64,000 nt of DNA. Origin: Burkholderiaceae bacterium. Its GTDB lineage: Bacteria; Pseudomonadota; Gammaproteobacteria; Burkholderiales; Burkholderiaceae_F. Both the position numbers and the translations under genes were made by a program. The DNA is taken from contig JALHMQ010000002.1 of NCBI GenBank assembly GCA_022843955.1, forward strand, positions 271,987 through 335,986, in the 5' to 3' direction. This document shows positions 17,245 to 26,064 of the stretch, one piece after another. The number at the start of each line of letters is the position of its first letter. The stretch's first letter is position 1. The notes under the pieces were generated by a model. That model was not told the DNA's origin. It saw nothing but the letters and a program-made list of their open reading frames with translations, and did no database searches.

Positions 17245-18303
17245 TCAGCAGGGTGAGGACGGGCGCAGCGCGAGCACGGCCTGCGCGTCGACGGCAAAGT
17301 GGACGACATCGCCCGGCTGGAAACGCTGCCGCTGCTGCACGCGGGCGATCAACATGGCGTCGGTGCCGACGTCGACCACCAGTCGCGTGTGGTCGCCGAG
17401 GAAGAAACTGCTCACCACGCGCGCGGCAAAGTGCGCGGCCGACGCGTCCACCAGGTGCATGTCCTCCGGGCGGAACATCACGTCGAGCGCACCGCTGCTC
17501 GTCGCATGGCCATTGCCCAGCGGCAGCCAGCCGCCGCCGAACTGCAGTCGCGCACCGGTCACTTCGCCGCGCACCCGGTTCATGGTGCCAATGAAGTCGG
17601 CGACAAAGGCATCCGCAGGCGCAAAGTAGATGTCCTGCGGCGTACCGATCTGCGCGATGCGCCCATGCGCCATCACGGCGATGCGATCACCCAGCGCCAT
17701 CGCCTCGGCCTGGTCATGGGTCACGTACACGGTGGTGATCTTCAGCGAACGCAGCAGGCGGTCGATCTCCAGGCGCAGGTCCTCGCGCAGCTTGGCGTCC
17801 AGTGCAGTGAGCGGCTCGTCGAGCAGCAGCACGCGCGGCCGCGGCGCAATCGCGCGCGCCAGCGCCACACGCTGGCGCTGGCCGCCCGAGAGCTGGTCGA
17901 TGCGCCGATGCGCCAGCGGCTCGATGCGCATCATCGCCAGCATCTCGCGCACCCGCGCCTTGCGGGCGGCGGCGTCCATGCCGCGCACCTTCAGGCCGTA
18001 CTCGATGTTCCCCTCCACCGTCATGTTGGGGAACAGCGCATAGCTCTGGAACACCATGCCGACGTTGCGCTTCTCGATCGGCACGGCGGTGACATCGGCA
18101 CCGTCGAACAGCACCTTGCCGCCGTCGTCGGGCGACTCCAGTCCGGCGACGATGCGCAGCGTGGTGGTCTTGCCGCAGCCCGATGGGCCGAGCAGCGCGA
18201 TCGTCTCGCCCGCGGCGATCGTCAGGTCCAGCGGCAGCAGCGCGCGGGTACCGTCGTCGAAAGTCTTGCTGCAGGCCTGCAGGGTGATCGGGATGCCGCT
18301 CAT
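17245..18303 (-). CDS. PotA/PhnT-like ABC importer ATPase
   Basis: The product has 352 residues. Walker A is GPSGCGKTT, signature LSGGQRQRVALARAIAP and Walker B VLLLDEPLTALD. A C-terminal TOBE domain (about 270-350) is typical of the polyamine, iron and 2-aminoethylphosphonate importer group. The start MSGIPITL at 18303 avoids an Arg/Pro-rich extension that would overlap the permease gene. It lies 22 bases after the second permease. Confidence 0.88.
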   Translation of the reverse strand: MSGIPITLQACSKTFDDGTRALLPLDLTIAAGETIALLGPSGCGKTTTLRIVAGLESPDDGGKVLFDGADVTAVPIEKRNVGMVFQSYALFPNMTVEGNIEYGLKVRGMDAAARKARVREMLAMMRIEPLAHRRIDQLSGGQRQRVALARAIAPRPRVLLLDEPLTALDAKLREDLRLEIDRLLRSLKITTVYVTHDQAEAMALGDRIAVMAHGRIAQIGTPQDIYFAPADAFVADFIGTMNRVRGEVTGARLQFGGGWLPLGNGHATSSGALDVMFRPEDMHLVDASAAHFAARVVSSFFLGDHTRLVVDVGTDAMLIARVQQRQRFQPGDVVHFAVDAQAVLALRPSSPC

Positions 18304-18325
18304 GGGGTTCGGTCGGTTCGGTCGC

Positions 18326-19129
18326 TCAGCGCGCCGCATTCGGATCGCGCGGCCGCGACGCCCATTGGAGCGCGACCAGCAGCGGAATGATGATGAAGAA
18401 GAAGATCAGCGTGTACGCGGAACCGACCTCGATACGCAGCGACGCATAGGCATCGGCCAGGCCCACCGGCAGTGTCGGCGTGAGCGGCGTATGCAGCAGC
18501 AGCGTCATGTTGAATTCGCCCAGCGACAGCGTGACCACCATCAGCGAGCCGGCCACGATGCCCGAGCGGCAATTGGGCAGCACGATGCCGAAGAAGCGCT
18601 GACTGAAGCTTGCCCCCAGGCTGCGCGCGCCCTCTTCCAGCGTCTTCAGATCGATCGATGCGAGCACCGCGAGCACGCTGCGCACCATGAACGGCAGCGT
18701 GAACAGCACGTGGCCGATCAGGATGAACACCCAGCTGCGCCGCAGGTCGCCAAAGCTGCCGAAGGTGACGATCAGTGCCAGCGCGGTGGCCAGCCCGGGA
18801 ATCGCCACCGGCATCACCAGCAGTTCTTCGATGGTGCGGGTGAACGCGTTGTTGCGCCGGGCCAGCACGTAAGCGGCGGGCACGCCCAGCAGCAGCGTGC
18901 AGAGGAGGCAGGCGAGCGCGATCTGGATCGACAGGAACACCGTGTGCCGGTAGTCGGTCCACACCTTGATCACCCAGTCGAACGTCAGGCCGCCGCGCCA
19001 GCCGACGAAGTAGTTCTGCGTGACGCCGGCCAGCATCGACATGAACACCGGCACCACCAGGAAGGCGCAGACGATGAGCGTGAACGCCAGCAGCAGCCAG
19101 AAGCTCACCGAGCGGCGCACCTTCTTCAT
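18326..19129 (-). CDS. ABC importer permease, second subunit (PotC/PhnV-like)
   Basis: The product has 267 residues with six predicted helices. The coupling loop is LEEGARSLGASFSQRFFGIVLPNC. Its start overlaps the stop of the first permease by one base (TGATG). Family members move polyamines, iron or 2-aminoethylphosphonate. The ligand here is unproven. Confidence 0.87.
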   Translation of the reverse strand: MKKVRRSVSFWLLLAFTLIVCAFLVVPVFMSMLAGVTQNYFVGWRGGLTFDWVIKVWTDYRHTVFLSIQIALACLLCTLLLGVPAAYVLARRNNAFTRTIEELLVMPVAIPGLATALALIVTFGSFGDLRRSWVFILIGHVLFTLPFMVRSVLAVLASIDLKTLEEGARSLGASFSQRFFGIVLPNCRSGIVAGSLMVVTLSLGEFNMTLLLHTPLTPTLPVGLADAYASLRIEVGSAYTLIFFFIIIPLLVALQWASRPRDPNAAR

Positions 19130-19947
19130 CAGCCGGCCGCTGCCACGGTATTGCCGGCGGCGGTGCGCGCGATCGCCAGCACCGCCCAGGTGATCGCGCC
19201 CAGCACGAACGACAGCGCGGCCGCCATTGCCACGTTCGCCTGCAGCGTGAACTCGGTGTAGATCACCATCGGCAGCACGTTGATGCGCGTGGCCAGCGTG
19301 AACGCGGTGCCGAACGCGCCCATCGCGGTGGCAAAGCAGATCGCGCCCGCTGCCAGCAGCGCCGGCTGCAGCGCCGGCACGATGACATCGCGCACCACGC
19401 GCAGCGGGCCGGCGCCGAGCGAGCGCGCGGCCTCTTCGATGCGTGGGTCGAGCTTTTCGGCCGCCGCCATCACGGTCAGGATGGTGCGCGGGATCGAGAA
19501 GTACAGGTAGCCGACGAAGAGCCCCACCATCGAGTAGGCGAACACCAGCCGTTCGCCGAACAGGAAGTCGGTGATGTCGGGGATCAACCCCTGGCGGCCC
19601 GCCAGCATGATCACCATGAAGCCGATCACCACACCGGGAAAGGCCAGCGGCAGCGTCAGCAGGGCAGTCAGCACATCGCGGCCGCGGAAGCGATGGCGCG
19701 TGAGAAACACGCCGCTGATGCCGGAGATCACCAGCGTCGCCACGGTGGTGGCACCGGCCAGCAGCACGGTCGAGATCAGGCTGGACAGGTAGCGCGGTTC
19801 GGTCAGCACCGCGGTGTAGGCGGCCCAGCCGAGCGGGCCGGTGCCGCCGATGAGGGCGAGGTTGGCCAGCGGCAGCAGGAAGAAGCAGACGAAGACGACC
19901 GCGGCCGGCAGCAGCAGCGCAGTCAGGGTGTAGCGGTCAGTAGTCAC
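19129..19947 (-). CDS. ABC importer permease, first subunit (PotB/PhnU-like)
   Basis: The product has 272 residues with six helices. The coupling loop is IEEAARSLGAGPLRVVRDVIVPAL. It is translationally coupled to the second permease. A 211-base spacer with large inverted repeats separates it from the binding-protein gene. Confidence 0.87.
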   Translation of the reverse strand: MTTDRYTLTALLLPAAVVFVCFFLLPLANLALIGGTGPLGWAAYTAVLTEPRYLSSLISTVLLAGATTVATLVISGISGVFLTRHRFRGRDVLTALLTLPLAFPGVVIGFMVIMLAGRQGLIPDITDFLFGERLVFAYSMVGLFVGYLYFSIPRTILTVMAAAEKLDPRIEEAARSLGAGPLRVVRDVIVPALQPALLAAGAICFATAMGAFGTAFTLATRINVLPMVIYTEFTLQANVAMAAALSFVLGAITWAVLAIARTAAGNTVAAAG

Positions 19948-19998
19948 GAGCGACGACGCTCAAGAAATTGCGGGAAGGACGAGCAAAGCACCCAGCAC

Positions 19999-20090
19999 CG
20001 TCGCCCCGGCGCAGGCCGGGGCCCAATTTCGTTCGAAGCGGCCATGGCTCGCATGAAGCAACTTGGGCCCCGGCCTGCGCCGGGGCGACG
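19999..20090. repeat. Large inverted repeat, REP/BIME-like, 28-bp arms
   Basis: Positions 19999-20026 and 20063-20090 are exact reverse complements, 28 bp each, around a 36-base centre. The core of each arm is CCCCGGCCTGCGCCGGGG. The same family in shorter form occurs at 20113-20132 and 37769-37788. It lies after the binding-protein gene and before its permease genes. It probably acts on mRNA stability or partial termination, and may be bound by gyrase or IHF as other BIMEs are. Confidence 0.7.
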
Positions 20091-20112
20091 AGACTTGGAG
20101 CGCGAACGACGA

Positions 20113-20132
20113 CGTCCCCGCGCAGGCGGGGA
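20113..20132. repeat. Short REP-like unit
   Basis: CGTCCCCGCGCAGGCGGGGA folds as a perfect short hairpin (TCCCCGC/GCGGGGA). It is the same motif, in reverse orientation, as 37769-37788. It belongs to the repeat cluster between binding protein and permease. Confidence 0.6.
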
Positions 20133-20158
20133 TCCGCGTCGCTTTCGGCCCTGCTGCT

Positions 20159-21175
20159 TCAGCCCACTTCCTTCTGATAGCGCTCGCCGATCACCTTGGC
20201 GGCCGCGCTCAGCTTGAACACGTCGAGCGGCTTGGCGCGCGCGTAGTCGGCATCCGGCAGGAAGCGGCCCTTGACCTCGGCGCTCATCGCCGCCGGGAAC
20301 ACCGGCCGCAGGAACGCGTTGCCCCAGTGCCGCTGGCCCTCGTCGCTCAGCACGAAGTCGAGCACCTTCTTGCCCTGCTCGGGGTTCGGTCCCTTGGCCA
20401 CCAGCCCCATCACGTACGGCAGCTGCTGCGATCCTTCCTGCGGGATCACGAACTCGACCGGCGCCTTGTCGGTGTACTTGGCGCGGTACGCATTGAAGTC
20501 GTAATCAAGCAGGATCGGAATCTCGCCCGACAGCACGCGCGCATACGCGGTCTGGGTCGGCACGATCGGCTGGTTGGATTGCAGCTGCTTGAAGAAGGCG
20601 ATCGCGGGATCGAGGTTGTCGTAGCTGCCGCCCATCGCCAGCGCCACCGCGATCACGCCGACCTGCCCGACCGCCGCGCTGGCGGGATTGAGATAGCCGA
20701 CCAGGCCCTTGTACTCGGGCTTGAGCAGGTCCTTCCAGCTGCGCGGAACCGGCTTGCCGCGCAGGGCCGCGGTGTTGACGAACAGGCCCAGCGTGCCCGA
20801 GTGGATCGTGAACCAGAAACCCTCGGGGTCCTTGAGCGAGGTCGGGATGTCGTTCCAGCGCTGCGGCTTGTAGGGCGTGAGCACGCCAGCCGCGCGCGCC
20901 TGCGGGCCGACCTGGCCGCCGAGATAGGTCACATCGGCCACCGGGTTCGCCTTCTCGGCGATCAGCGCAGCGAGCGACTGGCCGGAGTTCTTGTTATCCG
21001 GCGGCACCGAGACGTTGATGCGCTGGTTGATCAGGCGCAGCATGCCGCCCCAGTCGGCCCACTCCGGCGGGCAGTTGTAGCAAATGGCGCGCTGCGCCTG
21101 CGCACGCGCCACGCGCGGGAGGGCAACGGCGGCACCAAGGGCGGCCGTGGACTGCAGAACGAGACGGCGATTCAT
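20159..21175 (-). CDS. ABC importer periplasmic binding protein (AfuA/PhnS-like)
   Basis: The product has 338 residues. The leader MNRRLVLQSTAALGAAVALP ends at ARAQA; its RR could be read as Tat-like, but the motif is weak. The mature protein has the type-II fold of iron, spermidine and 2-aminoethylphosphonate binders (EKANPVADVTYLGGQ, TIHSGTLGLFVNTAAL, VLSGEIPILLDYDFNAY). The start has an AGAGG site eight bases upstream. It follows the LacI-type regulator by 11 bases. The downstream phosphodiesterase hints at an organophosphate ligand. Confidence 0.83.
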   Translation of the reverse strand: MNRRLVLQSTAALGAAVALPRVARAQAQRAICYNCPPEWADWGGMLRLINQRINVSVPPDNKNSGQSLAALIAEKANPVADVTYLGGQVGPQARAAGVLTPYKPQRWNDIPTSLKDPEGFWFTIHSGTLGLFVNTAALRGKPVPRSWKDLLKPEYKGLVGYLNPASAAVGQVGVIAVALAMGGSYDNLDPAIAFFKQLQSNQPIVPTQTAYARVLSGEIPILLDYDFNAYRAKYTDKAPVEFVIPQEGSQQLPYVMGLVAKGPNPEQGKKVLDFVLSDEGQRHWGNAFLRPVFPAAMSAEVKGRFLPDADYARAKPLDVFKLSAAAKVIGERYQKEVG

Positions 21176-21186
21176 CGTGGACCTCT

Positions 21187-22284
21187 TCAGAGTGGGTGGT
21201 GCGATCGAACGCACTGCTCGGCCGCAGCCGGCAGCGTGGGGGACGTCGGCCCGGCGGGTGCCGCGATCGAACCGCCGAGTCGAAGCGTGTGGTGCAGCAG
21301 GGCCGGCGCCAGGTAACGCTGGCCGCCGATCAAGCCGAGCAGCAGGTCGAGCGCGGTGGCGGCGATCTGCGGCGTGGGCTGCACGACCGTGGCCAGCGTC
21401 GGCGTCAGCAGCGTGCCGAGCTGCACGCCGTCGAAGCCCGCGACCGCGATGTCGTGCGGCACCTGCAGGCCAAGCACCTGCAGGTCCCGCATCACCATCA
21501 TCGCCAGCTGATCGCTCGAGCAGAACAGCGCCGTCGGGCGTTGCCGCTGCTGCAAGGCGTCCAGCAGCGGCAGGCGGGCGTCGGTCGACATGAACGGCAT
21601 TTCGAGCGCCGGCTGCCCGGGCAGTCCGGCCGCGCGCATCGCATCGAGGTAGCCGCGATGGCGCAGGCGCGCGCGGTCGGACTGGCGAAAGCTGCCCGCC
21701 ACCATCGCGATGCGACGATGCCCCAGGCCGATCAGGTGCTCGACCATCTGGCGCGCGGCCGCGCGGTTGTCGACCGACACCGTGGGCCGCAGGCGCGCGC
21801 TGCGGCTGCCGAGCTGGTTGTAGACGAGCACGTACGGCACCTGCTCGCGATCGAGCTTGTCGAGCAGCTTGCTGCGGGCGGCATCGGCCACCGTGAGCAC
21901 CAGGCCGTCGACCCGGTGGCGCAGCAGTGATTCGATGGCGCCGTCTTCCTGCGCCGGGTCGTACCCGGTGGTGGCCAGCATCACCGCGTGCTCGCCGGCA
22001 CGCGCGGCCGCTTCCAGACCCTGCAAGCACTCGGCAAACACCGGGTGCGTGAGCGTCGGCAGCACCACGCCGAGATTGCGGGTCCGCGCGGCACGCAGGT
22101 TGCGGCCGACGAGGTTGGGCCGGAAGTCCAGGCGCGCGGCGGCGTCGAGCACGGCGGCAGTGACCGCTTCGCTGACCCGCGCCGACTCATTGATGACACG
22201 CGAGACCGTGGCCGGCGACACGCGGGCGCGGCGCGCCACATCGAGGATGGTCGCGCGGCCGGGGGCACGGGGACGGGCAGGCAT
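21187..22284 (-). CDS. LacI-family transcriptional regulator
   Basis: The product has 365 residues. The helix-turn-helix ATILDVARRARVSPATVSRV at 12-31 is classical. The hinge helix (LVGRNLRAART) and a periplasmic-binding-like ligand domain follow (LGVVLPTLTHPVFAE, DGLVLTVAD, AVAGFDGVQLG). It heads the operon of binding protein, permeases, ATPase and phosphodiesterase. A LacI-type operator overlaps its leader, so it probably represses itself and the whole operon until its ligand binds. Confidence 0.92.
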   Translation of the reverse strand: MPARPRAPGRATILDVARRARVSPATVSRVINESARVSEAVTAAVLDAAARLDFRPNLVGRNLRAARTRNLGVVLPTLTHPVFAECLQGLEAAARAGEHAVMLATTGYDPAQEDGAIESLLRHRVDGLVLTVADAARSKLLDKLDREQVPYVLVYNQLGSRSARLRPTVSVDNRAAARQMVEHLIGLGHRRIAMVAGSFRQSDRARLRHRGYLDAMRAAGLPGQPALEMPFMSTDARLPLLDALQQRQRPTALFCSSDQLAMMVMRDLQVLGLQVPHDIAVAGFDGVQLGTLLTPTLATVVQPTPQIAATALDLLLGLIGGQRYLAPALLHHTLRLGGSIAAPAGPTSPTLPAAAEQCVRSHHPL

Positions 22285-22292
22285 TCAGCGTG

Positions 22293-22308
22293 ATGTAAAC
22301 GTTTTCAT
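22293..22308. promoter_or_regulatory. LacI-type operator
   Basis: ATGTAAACGTTTTCAT is a near-perfect palindrome around the AAACGTTT core typical of LacI-family sites, with one mismatched pair. It lies 8 bases above the regulator start codon, inside the probable 5' leader, fitting autorepression. Confidence 0.75.
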
Positions 22309-22682
22309 GAGCGGAGCGTAGGGTGCCCGCATGGCAGGTGGATGACAAGCCGCGCTGCCGCAATCAATCGAGCCCCGTGATGAGCCCGCGCGCGGATCGG
22401 CGATGCTTGCCGGCACGCTGGGCGCTGGCGTACGGACGAGCAGGTGCCGACAACTGAATCGTTGAAGCTACAGGCGTGTGGCGTGGGAGCGACATGCTCG
22501 CCGCGCCGAGGGCGACGGTCGCTTCGCCTCGCACGCATCGTCGAACACATCGGCGAGCGGCATCGGCGAGCGCCTTGCGACGAACGCCAACGATTGTGAC
22601 TGCGGCAGTCAGTCTGCCGCGGCAGCAGCGGTTGCGGTTGCGGATGCGGCGATTGCAGCGTGCCCGCGCGTGACGCGGGAAG
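22309..22682. other. Intergenic stretch between amidase and LacI regulator genes
   Basis: The gap upstream of the LacI-type gene and downstream of the amidase gene is 398 bases including the operator. Apart from the operator I see short GCGGTTGCGG-like runs near 22625-22655 and no supported gene or RNA. It should hold the promoter of the LacI-led operon. Confidence 0.35.
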
Positions 22683-24041
22683 TCAGCGTGCGACGGCCAG
22701 CGGCTCCGCCACGCGAGGTACGTAGGATTCCGTCGCCACGCGCAGCTTGTTCTCGATCCAGCCGGCGGCGGCCCACAGGCGTGCGTCCTCGCCGGGTCGA
22801 CCGACCAGGCTCACGCCCAGCGGCAGGCCGCTTTCGCCGTGGCCAAGCGATGCCGGCACCGGCAGGTTCATCATCGGGCAACCGAGCAGGTGCCACGGGC
22901 GGTTGAACACCGGATCGCCGGTCGAGCCGATGCCCTTGGGCGCTTCGCCCGGCGCGCTCGGCGTGATGATCACGTCGGCCGCACCGAACAGGCTGTCGAT
23001 CGCCGCAATGCAAGCGCGCCGCAGTTGCAGCGCGGCCTGGTACTCGTCGATCGACAGGCCACGTCCCTGCTCGATCAGTTCGATCAGCCGCCCCGACAAC
23101 TGGCCGCGTCGATACGAGTACTCGGGCGCCAGCGCGCGCGCCGTCTCGAACACCTGCACGTTGCGTTGCGCGGTGAACAGGCCGTCGTACACGCGCGGCC
23201 AGGTGACCTCGGCGCGGCGCGCACCGCGCTGAACAAGATGCCGATACACGCTGTCGAGCGCCGCAAGCATCGACGGCGCGGCGGCGTTGGCCTGCGAGGT
23301 CGGCACCAGGCCGATGATCGGGCTGGCACCCCGCTGGCCATCGTGCGGCAGGTCTTTCCAGGCCGGCTTGGCGGCCAACACCGAGGCCGCCAGTGCCGCG
23401 TCCTCGACGCTGCGCGCGAACACGCCCACCTCATCGAGCAGATCGGAGTTCTGCTTGATGCCGGCGCGCGGCGCCACGCCTTGCGACGGCTTGTAGCCCA
23501 CCACACCGCAATAGGCGGCCGGGCGGATCACCGACCCCGCGGTCTGCGTGCCCAGCGCAAACGGCGTGAAGTGCGCCGCCACCGCCGCGGCGCTGCCGCT
23601 GGAGGATCCCCCCGGCGTGTGGGCCGGGTTGTGCGGGTTGCGCGTGGGTCCGGGCGTGAAGTTGGCCAGCTCGGCCGAGACCGTCTTGCCGAGCACGAAC
23701 GCGCCCGCGCCCTTGAGCTGCGCCACGCAGATCGCGTCGATGTCGGGGCGATGGCCGTCATAGATCGTCGAGCCGTAGCCGGTCGGCATTTCCGAGGTAT
23801 CGATGTTGTCTTTCACCGCGAACGGCAGGCCATGCAGATGGCCGCGTCGAGACACCAGATGCAGCATGCGGGCAGCAGCCAGCGCGTGGTCGGCGTCGAA
23901 CCACGCGAACGCCTGCACCTCGTGCTCGCGCTCGCGGATGGCATCGATGTACGAACGGGTAACGGTCTCGGGCGAGGCCTCGCCGATGGCGATCATCTGC
24001 GCCAGTTTGGTGGCGGGCAGCCGGTGCAACGGTTCTCTCAC
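22683..24041 (-). CDS. Amidase-signature hydrolase
   Basis: The product has 452 residues. The Ser-cisSer-Lys triad regions of the amidase signature family are present: LPFAVKDNID (Lys), PGGSSSGSAAAVA (cis-Ser) and TQTAGSVIRPAAYCG (nucleophile). No signal peptide. It hydrolyses an amide in the cytoplasm, substrate unknown. GatA, allophanate hydrolase and aryl-amidase relatives share these motifs. No gatB or gatC adjoins it, which argues against a tRNA role. It stands alone with a 219-base upstream gap. Confidence 0.85.
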   Translation of the reverse strand: MREPLHRLPATKLAQMIAIGEASPETVTRSYIDAIREREHEVQAFAWFDADHALAAARMLHLVSRRGHLHGLPFAVKDNIDTSEMPTGYGSTIYDGHRPDIDAICVAQLKGAGAFVLGKTVSAELANFTPGPTRNPHNPAHTPGGSSSGSAAAVAAHFTPFALGTQTAGSVIRPAAYCGVVGYKPSQGVAPRAGIKQNSDLLDEVGVFARSVEDAALAASVLAAKPAWKDLPHDGQRGASPIIGLVPTSQANAAAPSMLAALDSVYRHLVQRGARRAEVTWPRVYDGLFTAQRNVQVFETARALAPEYSYRRGQLSGRLIELIEQGRGLSIDEYQAALQLRRACIAAIDSLFGAADVIITPSAPGEAPKGIGSTGDPVFNRPWHLLGCPMMNLPVPASLGHGESGLPLGVSLVGRPGEDARLWAAAGWIENKLRVATESYVPRVAEPLAVAR

Positions 24042-24260
24042 GGTGTCTCCAGGTCGCGGTGACCGTCAGCACCGACGGCCGCGCAAGCAGGGTGAAGAAT
24101 TCCCATGCATCACATCGCAGCCGTCGGCACGATCACGACGCGATGTGGGCGCACGTGATGCGGCCTGAGAGCACGTTAATCGCCGGGCGGCGGGCGTCAA
24201 TCAACCGTTCAGCCTGTCAAGGGCGGGGCTTGCATCACGCGCGCGCCCCTGCACCTGTCA

Positions 24261-24881
24261 TTACCGCGGCGGGTTGCCCGGCACCACGCAGTGAAAGAAC
24301 AGGCCGGCGCGAAACTGCGAGGGCTCCACTGTCGTCATGTAAGCGCTGCTGGCGAGCTTGGCCAGTCGCTGCTCGCCATCGGTCGACATGCCGCTGGCGC
24401 GTGCCATCTCGCGCAGCGATGCCACCGTGGCCTCGAGCGGCATACCGGCGGCGCGCGCGGCGAAGAAGTCATTGGCAAAGCGGGTCAGCTGGTAGCAGCC
24501 GTCGGCGGCCGCGGGATTCACGCGCCGCGCGGCCGTGCTGGCGCAGCGCTGCAGCCGGTCGGCCACATGAGCGCGCAGCGACGGTGGCTTGGCCCGGTAC
24601 ACCTCGGCCACCAGGCGCTCGGCCTGCGCCCGATAGGTGGCATCCGGCATCGACGCCTGCGCGGCGGCGCGCGCATCCCCTTCGCTCGCACCCGCCTGCA
24701 ACTGCACGATGGCCGCGGTGCGGATGTCGGCGTCGATCACGCACACCGTCAGACCCACCACGTCGGCAATGGAACTGCGGGGCGGCGCGTCGGCGGCCTC
24801 GCTGGCGGCCACATGCATCGACGGCACCAGCAGCGCAAGCAGCGCACTGGCTGCCGTGGCCAGCCACGCGTGCCGCCTCAT
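24261..24881 (-). CDS. Exported hypothetical protein
   Basis: The product has 206 residues. The Sec signal runs MRRHAWLATAASALLALL to MHVAAS. The mature part is helical, with Cys at LTVCVID, LQRCAST, DGCYQL and FFHCVVP, so disulfides are likely. No family recognised. The start at 24881 lies 13 bases after the stop of the small Tat-signal gene, so the two probably form an operon. It ends PGNPPR. Confidence 0.6.
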   Translation of the reverse strand: MRRHAWLATAASALLALLVPSMHVAASEAADAPPRSSIADVVGLTVCVIDADIRTAAIVQLQAGASEGDARAAAQASMPDATYRAQAERLVAEVYRAKPPSLRAHVADRLQRCASTAARRVNPAAADGCYQLTRFANDFFAARAAGMPLEATVASLREMARASGMSTDGEQRLAKLASSAYMTTVEPSQFRAGLFFHCVVPGNPPR

Positions 24882-24894
24882 GCTGCGCAGCCGT

Positions 24895-25119
24895 TCAGGA
24901 CGAACTGCCCTCGCCCGGCGCACGCTGCGGTCGGCGCTGTCCCGGCGCAGGCGGCGACGACGCGGCGTCGTTCGACTTGGCCGACGCAGGCGCGGCGGGC
25001 TGGACCGGCGACTGCGCCAGCACCAGGATCGGCGCAATCGACGCCGTGGCGGCCGTCAGCGCGGCCGACTGCTTGAGAAAGCGACGCCGTCCGGGAAAGC
25101 GATTGCGAAGATTGGCCAT
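24895..25119 (-). CDS. Small Tat-signal protein
   Basis: The product has 74 residues. GRRRFLKQSAALTAATAS is a good twin-arginine signal, normally used for folded, cofactor-bearing proteins. What follows is only about 38 residues of Pro/Ala/Ser/Gln-rich sequence (PVQPAAPASAKSNDAASSPP). It is therefore either a small secreted peptide or the surviving start of a larger Tat substrate. It is transcribed with the exported hypothetical downstream. Confidence 0.5.
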   Translation of the reverse strand: MANLRNRFPGRRRFLKQSAALTAATASIAPILVLAQSPVQPAAPASAKSNDAASSPPAPGQRRPQRAPGEGSSS

Positions 25120-25211
25120 GGCCCTGAGGCGCCTGTGGCGCGCCGTTACGTTGCCGGGGGGCCGATGCTAATGCAGCGGCCGCGCAGCGGCACAATGCCG
25201 ACGCAAAGAAG

Positions 25212-25239
25212 GACGGCGCGACCATTCGGCCACGCCGTC
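25212..25239 (-). terminator. Intrinsic terminator of the EF-hand gene
   Basis: Read on the minus strand, GACGGCGTGGCC pairs with GGTCGCGCCGTC (two G-T pairs) around a four-base loop, followed by CTTCTTT. It lies about 75-100 bases after the EF-hand gene stop. Confidence 0.6.
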
Positions 25240-25314
25240 TCAAAGAGTCGTGTCGTCAAGCGGGCGGCGGCCCGCGCATGCAAGCGCTCGCCGACCGCCT
25301 TCCACCTGGGCGCG

Positions 25315-26064
25315 TTACTTCATCATCGACTGCGCGGCGCTGAACTCGGTCTGGTCGAGCTTGCCGTCGCGGTTCGAGTCAGCCTTGCTGAAGGTGTTGG
25401 ACAGCCCGCGCATCCGCGACGCTTCACGCTTGTCGATCGACCCGTCGCCGTTCGCATCGAGTCGCGAGAAGTCCATCGCGCCCCCGCTGCTGCCCATGCC
25501 GCTGCTCGAACTTGAACCAGAGCCTGTGGCGCCCGACCCCGTCGAGCCCGATCCGGTCGAACCGGTCCCCGTGCTGCCCGATCCGGTTGTCCCCGTGCCC
25601 GTGCTGCCGGAGCTGCTGCCGGTGGATCCGGAGCCGCTCGATCCCGTTGTGCCCGAGCCGGTGGAACCTGACCCGCTCGATCCCGTTGTGCCGGAACCGG
25701 TAGACCCGGTGGACCCGGCTGCACCGGTCGAGCCCGAGCCCGCGCTATCGCGCGACCCCATGGTGCCGGCCGATCCTGGGCTGCCCGTGGTGGAGCCGCT
25801 GCCGGTGACGGGCGGCGTGTCCGTGCTGGGACGCGAATCCGACGTGCTGCCCGTGCCGCCCGACGAGCTGGACGAGCCACCTGAGCCTGTTGAGCCTGTT
25901 GAGCCGGTCGAGCCTGACGAGCCCGACGAGCCCGACGAGCCCGACGATTGCGCCAGCACCGTGGTGCCGTCGGCGGACGCCGACGGTCCATAGGCGAATG
26001 CGGTACCGCACAGTGCAAGCGCGGAGGCGGCGAGGATCATGCGTGGACGAGTGAAGGTTGTCAT
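25315..26064 (-). CDS. Exported EF-hand protein with long Gly/Ser/Thr linker
   Basis: The product has 249 residues. The Sec signal ends GTAFA. About residues 40-195 are almost purely Gly, Ser and Thr in loose GSGSTGS/GTTGSSGS repeats, a flexible extended tether. Residues about 200-249 form a pair of EF-hands: loops DANGDGSIDKRE and DSNRDGKLDQTE, each with Asp/Asn/Asp ligands and a final Glu at position 12. It should bind calcium outside the cytoplasm. The start has GGAG eight bases upstream. The linker DNA is repetitive and could vary in length between strains. Confidence 0.8.
   Translation of the reverse strand: MTTFTRPRMILAASALALCGTAFAYGPSASADGTTVLAQSSGSSGSSGSSGSTGSTGSTGSGGSSSSSGGTGSTSDSRPSTDTPPVTGSGSTTGSPGSAGTMGSRDSAGSGSTGAAGSTGSTGSGTTGSSGSGSTGSGTTGSSGSGSTGSSSGSTGTGTTGSGSTGTGSTGSGSTGSGATGSGSSSSSGMGSSGGAMDFSRLDANGDGSIDKREASRMRGLSNTFSKADSNRDGKLDQTEFSAAQSMMK

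Noticed and set aside
25915..25945. Short tandem GAGCCCGAC-type repeats as CRISPR or regulatory array
   Set aside because: They are the coding repeats of the Gly/Ser/Thr linker of the EF-hand protein, with no spacers.
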